From the IMG/VR virus record IMGVR_UViG_3300030406_000030, positions 1 through 21,530 of that record: a DNA stretch of 21,530 bases; one strand, written 5' to 3'. Positions within the stretch are counted from its first letter, which is position 1. Every line of letters starts with the position of its first letter. The notes under the pieces were generated by a model. The model saw nothing but the letters and a program-made list of their open reading frames with translations, was not told the origin of the DNA and did not search any database. Source of the DNA: a virus. Below are positions 16,433 to 21,530 of the stretch, piece after piece. Made by a program: the position numbers and the translations under genes.

Positions 16433-16468
16433 ATCTAGTTATCCAATGTTAGCTTCATCTAGTTATCC
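16433..16468 (-). repeat. Two 12-bp direct repeats upstream of the capsid gene; possible regulatory element
   Basis: GGATAACTAGAT occurs twice on the coding strand, at 16468-16457 and 16444-16433, with a 24-bp centre-to-centre distance (about two helical turns). The copies lie in the 81-bp gap between the gp13-like stop and the capsid ATG. The downstream copy runs into an AT-rich TAGATAAAATG, somewhat -10-like, but no matching -35 is seen. The element could be a late promoter, a binding site or an RNA-processing site. It could also be chance repetition in AT-rich DNA. Confidence 0.45.
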
Positions 16469-16478
16469 GTTAGGGCTA

Positions 16479-17012
16479 TCAGCTACAAACTGGGCTATAT
16501 TCTTTATTTACCAAAATTTTTTCGCCTTTGCAACGTACAAATCGCAAAACAGCAAAACCATTAATCATTATAGGTTGTTCTATAACTTCAAAACCTATGT
16601 AATCTAACCATTGTAATGTCTTTGCATGGTCAGCAGGTACAACATTTTCTAGCTGATAATACTTATTTTGAAAGTAATTAACTACTGGCACACACCATTT
16701 AAGAAACTTTTTTTGTATTTTGTATATATCATATGTGCCTAATGCCCATATTTTGCCAATCATATTATCCAAAATAGGATTACAGCCAAAGATAAATGCA
16801 GGTTGCCCATCAACCATAACAGTAAAACTTTCACTATTAGGCTCACGGATACCTGCCATCAAAGCACGAAAAGGTGTTGCACCATGTATCATGCACTCTC
16901 TAACATCTGCATCTCTCATATTATTTTGCAGATAACTTAAATGTTTAATATGTGATTTGACTATAGGGTATCCATCATAGATACCCTCGCCATTAAATTC
17001 TCTTAAAGCCAT
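16479..17012 (-). CDS. T7 gp13/DUF2833-like protein with GNAT-like fold
   Basis: A 177-aa protein. The pattern RALMAGIREPNSESFTVMVDGQPAFIFGC, then IGKIWALGTYDIYKIQKKFLKW, and near the C-terminus KTLQWLDYIGFEVIEQPIMINGFAVLRFVRC resembles the DUF2833/Phage T7 gp13 family. Those proteins have an acetyltransferase-like fold: beta-bulge, helix, and the final 'LGF' type segment, here DYIGFEV. I cannot see a clear acetyl-CoA P-loop (R/Q-x-x-G-x-G/A), so activity is doubtful. T7 gp13 acts in virion maturation and lies between genes 12 and 14, whereas this gene lies between scaffold and capsid. Its start overlaps the end of the scaffold gene by 20 bp. The SD is weak (AAGAAA), so coupling is likely. 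Confidence 0.75.
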   Translation of the reverse strand: MALREFNGEGIYDGYPIVKSHIKHLSYLQNNMRDADVRECMIHGATPFRALMAGIREPNSESFTVMVDGQPAFIFGCNPILDNMIGKIWALGTYDIYKIQKKFLKWCVPVVNYFQNKYYQLENVVPADHAKTLQWLDYIGFEVIEQPIMINGFAVLRFVRCKGEKILVNKEYSPVCS

Positions 17013-17739
17013 CAGTTATTTCTTGAACATATGCCTTATCTCTTCTTGCAGGATCATAGTATCTAGGATCTCGCATCTTAGCCATAAGATCTTCAATCGT
17101 AACTTTAGATGGTGATTGTGCTTGAGCATTAGGTGCTGTTTGTTGCATTGATCTTTGTATAAGTTCTAATGCTTTTATACCTTCAGCACTTGTGCCAAGC
17201 TCTGCCACAGCATCTCTTAGTTCTTCAGGAAAAAACTTATTAACAAATAACTGTGTAGCTTCTACCCTTGAGTTTGCATTATCACCTAAGTCTTTTTTAA
17301 CTTGCTCAAGATCAGGTTCATCAGAAGTATTGTACTCTGCCCATTTAGTAATACCTTCATCAAACTCTTCTTGTGATAGTCCGTTATTCCAAGAATATTC
17401 TGACCACCATTTTAGCAAAGGATTAGTTGCCGCTTCTCCTTCATCTAATATTTCAGGTATTATATAATCACCTGCACTAGCAGGTCTATTAGCATAGGCT
17501 TCTGTTTCTAACTCTTGTAAAACATTAGCTTTTATATCTTCTTCTTTCTTACCTTTCCATGACTCTAACTCTGAATATGACTTAGCCATATCTTCCCATG
17601 AATTAAACTTTTCAGGTAAGCCTTCAGGTCTAGTTGGTTCAGCTACAGACTCAACAGATGTGGGAGGCACACTTGTTTCGGTTGGGGTATCTGTAGCTGA
17701 TTCTGTTTGTTCTATTGATGTTGTTTGTTCTTCACTCAT
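16993..17739 (-). CDS. Scaffolding (capsid assembly) protein, T7 gp9-like
   Basis: A 248-aa acidic protein. Residues 1-40 are low-complexity Ser/Thr/Glu/Pro (SIEQTESATDTPTETSV), probably disordered. The segment LPEKFNSWEDMAKSYSELE (about 41-60) is a motif I associate with phage scaffold proteins. A helical middle part follows, then a basic C-terminus (MRDPRYYDPARRDKAYVQEI, about 221-241), which in scaffolds binds the coat protein. It lies just upstream of the capsid block, as expected. The start overlaps the previous gene's stop as ATGA, with GAGGT 8 nt upstream. Confidence 0.85.
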   Translation of the reverse strand: MSEEQTTSIEQTESATDTPTETSVPPTSVESVAEPTRPEGLPEKFNSWEDMAKSYSELESWKGKKEEDIKANVLQELETEAYANRPASAGDYIIPEILDEGEAATNPLLKWWSEYSWNNGLSQEEFDEGITKWAEYNTSDEPDLEQVKKDLGDNANSRVEATQLFVNKFFPEELRDAVAELGTSAEGIKALELIQRSMQQTAPNAQAQSPSKVTIEDLMAKMRDPRYYDPARRDKAYVQEITDGFKRI

Positions 17740-17987
17740 TTTTTTAACCTCACTGCATGATTGATTCTTTTAACTATTAAAGCCACTAAATATCTTTGTC
17801 CTTCCAAATGCCTTAACTCTGCATCTGAAATGTTAGCACCACTAACTGCTTCGATAGTTATTGACTTTAAATACTGTAACATCTCCAAACCATTTGGAGT
17901 TTTGAATACTGATTCTATTACTTTGGAAATTTGTTCGTCTTGCTCTTTGGGTCTAGGGTATCCGTCAACCCCCAAGTGTTGCGGCAT
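17736..17987 (-). CDS. Small conserved protein between portal and scaffold (83 aa), possibly Bbp19-like
   Basis: It overlaps the portal's 3' end by 23 bp and has its own SD (AAGGAG, about 9 nt before ATG 17987). The core VFKTPNGLEMLQYL...AELRHLEGQRYLVALIVKRI resembles the pattern of the Bbp19 family of phage small proteins: 'F.t..G...L..L' followed by an 'EGqR..v..I' helix. That match comes from memory of the pattern and is tentative. It is helical and soluble, and the C-terminus is basic. Its position between portal and scaffold suggests a role in head assembly. No enzymatic motif is seen. Confidence 0.8.
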   Translation of the reverse strand: MPQHLGVDGYPRPKEQDEQISKVIESVFKTPNGLEMLQYLKSITIEAVSGANISDAELRHLEGQRYLVALIVKRINHAVRLKK

Positions 17988-19512
17988 TAGGTAGTTCTCC
18001 TTGTTGTTGCATCTGTTGCATCTGCTGTACTGATCTAATTAATTGTTCTCTTTCATCTGCATCTCTAATTAAGTTATCAGGTACACCAAACTTCTTTGCT
18101 AAATAGAGAGCAGTTTCTTCTGATGATATCAAAATATTTAATATCTCAGGACCGAATGATCCTGCCACAGTTTGTAGAAAACGATTAAGAGAAACAATAT
18201 CTTGATTGCTTTGTGCTTGTGCTAGGGGAGAAACACTGCGAATCTTAACTTCTCTACCATTTACTGTTGGCATTTCTATTCGACCCTGCTTCTGTAATAT
18301 ATAGACAACTCTTTGTAATAATGGTTGTACCATTTCAGATTGCAGTCTACCAAAAGCTGATCCTATCTTTCTTGACAGATCTGCCATACGTTCTGCAACC
18401 TCTGTAGCTGATGCAGGTGTTTTATTAGGATCACCTAACATATCATTATACAAAGCTCTCTTTATATTATTCCTCATATCATTTAAAATTAAGTTTGCTA
18501 CATCAAAAGAACCTGCGGCTCTAATTGGCTGTAGTCCTTGAGAGTTTGGTGCTTTTGGAATGACTGTGCCGGGGACTAAGTTTATTGTATCAACATTAAT
18601 AACACCATCATCATCTATTTGATAAATACCTGATATAGCCATCTGTGCATTTTCCAAAACCATTTCTATAGTTAGATTACAAGTCTTGATTGCACTAAGT
18701 GCATTTAGAGCAGGACCTCTACCATATATTTCACCACTTGCTTTACTCCATCTAAAAGCTATAAATGGATTTGATCCAACACCTTTATATGTTTCAGCCA
18801 TAATCATTTCTTTATTACCCTGATCTATAACATAATAACCATATTTTTCTTCATTTGGATCATCATATAGCTTACAAGAAACTTCTAATATTTTTGTTTT
18901 AGCATCAGGATTCTTTGATACATTCTCTAACATCTGTGGTGTAAATATACCATTAGGGTATGCAACAATTAAATCTTCATTCTTAATATGTCTTTCACGA
19001 TACACATGATCTACCTTACCATCAGGTCCAGTATCTAATACAACTTGTGGTAATGGAATAGATTGAAACCTAATAGGATTAACTGCATCACCTTCCATAA
19101 CACAAAGGACAGCAGTGCCAAGTGCCAAGTCTATAAAGCACTCATGTATCTCTTGTGCAAAGTTTGATGTCTGTAAGATCTCAAATACATAATCTGTCAC
19201 TGCATCTAGTGCATTATTGACATCATCTCTTTCTGCTTCAGGAACTTCCTGACCAGTAACAAAGTCTGCCCATCTAGCAAAGTTAGGAGTTAATCCAGAC
19301 TGTAATCTTGATGCAAACTCTTGAATGCCTACAACTGCTGTTTCATCAAATATTCTATCATCTCTTCTTTCACCAATCGTTACAGTTTTAAAACCTTGAC
19401 GTTGTGGCAGACAAAAATCAAATATTTCATCATAGACATCTTCGAAATGCAGTCTATGAGATTTAGCCTTCTCATAGTTTTGGATTAATCTTTCTACAGT
19501 CTTTTCGTGCAT
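17965..19512 (-). CDS. Portal protein (head-tail connector, T7 gp8-like)
   Basis: A 515-aa protein, close to T7 gp8 (536 aa). The N-terminal ERLIQNYEKAKSHRLHFEDVYDEIFDFCLPQR and the following IFDETAVVGIQEFASRLQSGLTPNFARWADF are classic for the podovirus head-to-tail connecting family. Further landmarks are GRGPALNALSAIKTCNLTIE and the C-terminal Gln-rich helix QMQQMQQQGELPN (barrel/crown). It forms the dodecameric ring at the unique vertex through which DNA is packaged and ejected. The start overlaps the preceding stop as TAATG and has only a weak SD, so it is likely translated by reinitiation. Confidence 0.96.
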   Translation of the reverse strand: MHEKTVERLIQNYEKAKSHRLHFEDVYDEIFDFCLPQRQGFKTVTIGERRDDRIFDETAVVGIQEFASRLQSGLTPNFARWADFVTGQEVPEAERDDVNNALDAVTDYVFEILQTSNFAQEIHECFIDLALGTAVLCVMEGDAVNPIRFQSIPLPQVVLDTGPDGKVDHVYRERHIKNEDLIVAYPNGIFTPQMLENVSKNPDAKTKILEVSCKLYDDPNEEKYGYYVIDQGNKEMIMAETYKGVGSNPFIAFRWSKASGEIYGRGPALNALSAIKTCNLTIEMVLENAQMAISGIYQIDDDGVINVDTINLVPGTVIPKAPNSQGLQPIRAAGSFDVANLILNDMRNNIKRALYNDMLGDPNKTPASATEVAERMADLSRKIGSAFGRLQSEMVQPLLQRVVYILQKQGRIEMPTVNGREVKIRSVSPLAQAQSNQDIVSLNRFLQTVAGSFGPEILNILISSEETALYLAKKFGVPDNLIRDADEREQLIRSVQQMQQMQQQGELPNAATLGG

Positions 19513-19739
19513 TATCTATCATATTCGTTGTAGAAACCTATGCCACCACCTGAGCCTCGTAGCAATGATCTCCTACCACTACCTTTCCTTTTAGTAGTAA
19601 TATTTTCTTCAAGCACATCTTGTCTTGCATCTACTCTCTTTTGAGTTTCAACTTCTTTTTGTGCTTCTGTTTCCATCTCAGCTTCTTTTTCTGCTTTAGT
19701 TGGTGGGGGTGGACTTGAGCCGCCTCTAGGTAAACACAT
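19512..19739 (-). CDS. Small Pro-rich/charged/Gly-rich protein between terminase and portal (75 aa)
   Basis: I start it at ATG 19739 because AAGGAGAG lies just upstream (overlapping the TerL stop TAA at 19752-19750) at about 5 nt spacing. A longer frame from 19811 would run inside terL and has no such signal. The protein reads MCLPRGGSSPPPPTKAEKEA, then a Glu/Gln/Lys helix, then GRRSLLRGSGGGIGFYNEYDR. It therefore has three zones: proline stretch, charged helix, and Gly/Arg-rich tail. Proteins of this layout between terL and portal recur in marine podoviruses. The function is unknown, and a head or connector role is only positional. Confidence 0.8.
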   Translation of the reverse strand: MCLPRGGSSPPPPTKAEKEAEMETEAQKEVETQKRVDARQDVLEENITTKRKGSGRRSLLRGSGGGIGFYNEYDR

Positions 19740-19749
19740 TAGACTCTCC

Positions 19750-21288
19750 TTACATTCTTGCCCATAAGCCTTGCCTTCTTTGTTGCTTAGGTCTGCGATT
19801 AAAGACATCATAATCTACTCTAGCATTAAATGTTTCTATCTTTTTATTCATGCCTAGTACCTGCCTTCCCTCACCTGACCCTAACATTAAATACTGCAAA
19901 GCATCATGGATATGTGAGTATCTATCTTTAAGAGGTTTATCTTCATATCGTTCTCCTGAAACTTGAAGTCTACGATATTGATAACCTCCCTCAAACCCTT
20001 TTACCAATTCTTTACACCTAAAGTCAATCAAAATCCCTGCCATACCATCTACCATGCGATTTAATACAGATGATACAGACTCAATTCGTAACGCAACATC
20101 ATTGCTTTGCGTAGGTCTAGCAGTCAATCCTGCACCTCGCAATATCTGAAAAGGGGTAGATTCATCTGTTTGAGATCTAAAATCTCCTGCAGGATCTCCA
20201 TATATATGCACCTCACAGTTTGCATATCGTGTTGCTATTTCTGCACGAAGTAACTCTGCAAACCTAACAACTCCCATATCAAAAGCCACAATCTCTTGTA
20301 GTATATTCCACCTACCTCTAACCTTTTGACCAAAGACTGCCGCAGGTGTAAGACCAAAGTCTAATCCAATATATACTGGCACACCATCTGCAACTGGTAT
20401 TTCTTCTTTTGCTACATGAGTTTCAGCTACAAACATATTATAAACTGGCTTACCATCTTGGATACTACCAAGCCTATTCATAACATACACATCTATCCAA
20501 GATTTTGTTTTACCTTGCACCAAGTTAGGATAATATGATTCTAAAATATTTTTTCTATTCTCTGCTTTTTTATTTGGCACATAGTTAGTGACAGTACCTT
20601 CTTCATCTTTTTCTTCTATCATTCCACTAGGCTGTGTAAAAAACTGCCAGTTATCAGGCTTTATTAACATACGACTTTCTTCCAAAGAAATGTGGTCTGG
20701 AACTGGTACTTCACCTGACATGATTGACCACCAGTGATCTTCTTCAGGACTGTTAGTGTCACAGATAACACCTGACCATGTAGCACCACCATCTTTAACA
20801 GATGGGTATCTTCCAACTCTCATAGTACAAGCATCAATAATAGACTTAGGTATTTCTCTAGCTTCGTTGACCCACACCCCAGTAAGCTCTAATGATAATA
20901 GTTTCTTAACATCTTCAGGTCTATCAAGTGCAAGAAAGATAACTTCCATCTCAAGATCACCTGCTGTAATCATATGAGTATATGGTACAGACCAAGCAAA
21001 CTTACCCCATTCGTTTTCAGGAAACCAATCAAGCCAAGTCTTAATAGTTGTTGTTCTAAGTTGAGGATTAGTATTTCTTATGATTGCCCATCTGCTTTTT
21101 CTTTTACCTGACTTATCAGGTTCTTGCATTAAAGCTCTTCTAAATATTTCTATACTACAAGCAACTGACTTGCCACTACCAACTGGACCTCTAATGCCAC
21201 GAAAAAAAGTATTGTCTTTCATAAATGCTTTTAATACAGCACCATCAGGTTTGTACTTAAACGTTATCAATGTTTGTATTAACTCCAA
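19750..21288 (-). CDS. Terminase large subunit (packaging ATPase and nuclease)
   Basis: A 512-aa protein. Walker A is GPVGSGKS (residues 34-41). The Walker B-like strand is TGVWVNEARE (136-145), with Asn141-Glu142 in place of the usual Asp-Glu. The coupling motif region is CDTNSP (176-181). The C-terminal RNase H-like nuclease has acidic residues D310 (GLDFG), D365 (YGDPAG) and D462 (SHIHDALQYL). It binds the portal and pumps DNA into the procapsid. The start is uncertain: TTG 21288 gives the longest frame but has AGGA directly adjacent, while TTG 21270 has GGAG 12 nt upstream. ATG at residue 23 would nearly abut Walker A. It overlaps the 64-aa upstream gene. Confidence 0.96.
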   Translation of the reverse strand: MELIQTLITFKYKPDGAVLKAFMKDNTFFRGIRGPVGSGKSVACSIEIFRRALMQEPDKSGKRKSRWAIIRNTNPQLRTTTIKTWLDWFPENEWGKFAWSVPYTHMITAGDLEMEVIFLALDRPEDVKKLLSLELTGVWVNEAREIPKSIIDACTMRVGRYPSVKDGGATWSGVICDTNSPEEDHWWSIMSGEVPVPDHISLEESRMLIKPDNWQFFTQPSGMIEEKDEEGTVTNYVPNKKAENRKNILESYYPNLVQGKTKSWIDVYVMNRLGSIQDGKPVYNMFVAETHVAKEEIPVADGVPVYIGLDFGLTPAAVFGQKVRGRWNILQEIVAFDMGVVRFAELLRAEIATRYANCEVHIYGDPAGDFRSQTDESTPFQILRGAGLTARPTQSNDVALRIESVSSVLNRMVDGMAGILIDFRCKELVKGFEGGYQYRRLQVSGERYEDKPLKDRYSHIHDALQYLMLGSGEGRQVLGMNKKIETFNARVDYDVFNRRPKQQRRQGLWARM

Positions 21289-21451
21289 TCCTAAGTAACT
21301 TGTCTACTGTTTCAGGACCAATAACAGCTATGACTTTATCTGCTTCCCTATCAGTACAAAATTGTTCAGGGTGATGTTTGAGGTGTACTCTTTTAACAAC
21401 CTCTCGAAGTATTCTTCTCTCTTCAATTTTTAATGTATGTAGAAAGCTCAT
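21257..21451 (-). CDS. Small conserved protein upstream of terminase (64 aa)
   Basis: A helical, charged protein starting at ATG 21451 (AGG of AGGTTACAGA upstream, a weak SD). The pattern EERRILREVVKRVHLKHHPEQF, then TDREADKVIAVIGPETVDKLLR looks like a conserved short phage protein family found next to terL. It occupies the place where a small terminase subunit often lies but is short for a TerS and shows no clear helix-turn-helix. TerS function is possible but unsupported. Its 3' end overlaps the terL start by about 32 bp (or about 14 bp if TerL begins at 21270), which suggests coupling. Confidence 0.75.
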   Translation of the reverse strand: MSFLHTLKIEERRILREVVKRVHLKHHPEQFCTDREADKVIAVIGPETVDKLLRIGVNTNIDNV

Positions 21452-21530
21452 TCTGTAACCTACGAGTAGCTTCTGTATTTTTTCGTTTTTCTTGCAATCG
21501 CTTTTGGCTGTTTAGATACTTGTTTACCTC
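21423..21530 (-). CDS. C-terminal end of an upstream gene entering from the right edge (frame ambiguous)
   Basis: The frame beginning at 21530 is open for 35 codons to TGA at 21425-21423 and reads like a charged coiled-coil end (YLNSQKRLQEKRKN, RRLQNELSTYIKN). It overlaps the next start by 29 bp. A competing frame is open from 21528 to TAG at 21462-21460 and reads as a basic tail (KQPKAIARKTKKYRSYS), stopping 8 nt before the next ATG. Both are plausible and codon use does not decide. The product is unknown; a gene such as a spanin or small terminase would be usual here, but nothing visible proves it. Confidence 0.4.
   Translation of the reverse strand, partial: EVNKYLNSQKRLQEKRKNTEATRRLQNELSTYIKN

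Noticed and set aside
19740-19811. N-terminal extension of the 75-aa protein to position 19811 (99 aa)
   Set aside because: The extension lies entirely within the terL 3' end. The strong SD directly before ATG 19739 fixes the downstream start.

Overview
This window looks like the structural (late) half of a lytic podovirus with T7-like virion architecture. The sequence is visibly AT-rich, every supported gene lies on the minus strand, and adjacent genes overlap or sit a few bases apart. No integrase, repressor, host gene, tRNA or CRISPR array is visible. The protein styles resemble podoviruses of marine oligotrophic bacteria such as SAR11/Pelagibacterales: fibres built of 'NxxTVAG' decads, a 'LDDYEEGTFTP' motif, and a small 'MCLP...PPPP' protein between terminase and portal. 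The host is therefore an inference. No RNA polymerase or replication gene falls inside the window, so the exact genus cannot be set.

Reading in the direction of transcription (right to left):
(1) 21530-19512, packaging: the tail of an upstream ORF whose frame is uncertain, a 64-aa protein, terminase large subunit, and a small proline-rich protein.
(2) 19512-15306, head: portal, an 83-aa Bbp19-like protein, scaffold, a T7 gp13/DUF2833-like protein, major capsid protein, and an 88-aa probable capsid-associated protein.
(3) 15302-15283: a very strong GCAA-capped hairpin between the head and tail modules.
(4) 15275-12411, tail: tail tubular proteins A and B.
(5) 12409-4672, ejection proteins: homologues by position of T7 gp14, gp15 and gp16. 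The gp16-like protein carries an HEIMH zincin motif.
(6) 4672-690, adsorption: a 1067-aa tail fibre (T7 gp17-like anchor, decad and hendecad repeats, C-terminal Peptidase_G2-like self-cleaving domain) and a 258-aa second fibre-like protein.
(7) 665-1: a conserved small protein, a one-TM coiled-coil protein (possible holin or spanin) and a partial conserved small protein leaving the window.

Together these genes would package DNA (TerL, portal), build the procapsid (scaffold, capsid), attach the short tail (tubular A and B), load the core ejection proteins, and provide receptor binding. Four junctions use the overlapping stop/start TAATG, and most other genes have a recognisable Shine-Dalgarno (SD) sequence, which fits a polycistronic late transcript. 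The items I find most worth testing are the hairpin that separates an SD from the tail tubular A start codon at the position of the T7 Tphi terminator, the metallopeptidase-like segment in the gp16-like protein, and a 12-bp direct repeat upstream of the capsid gene.
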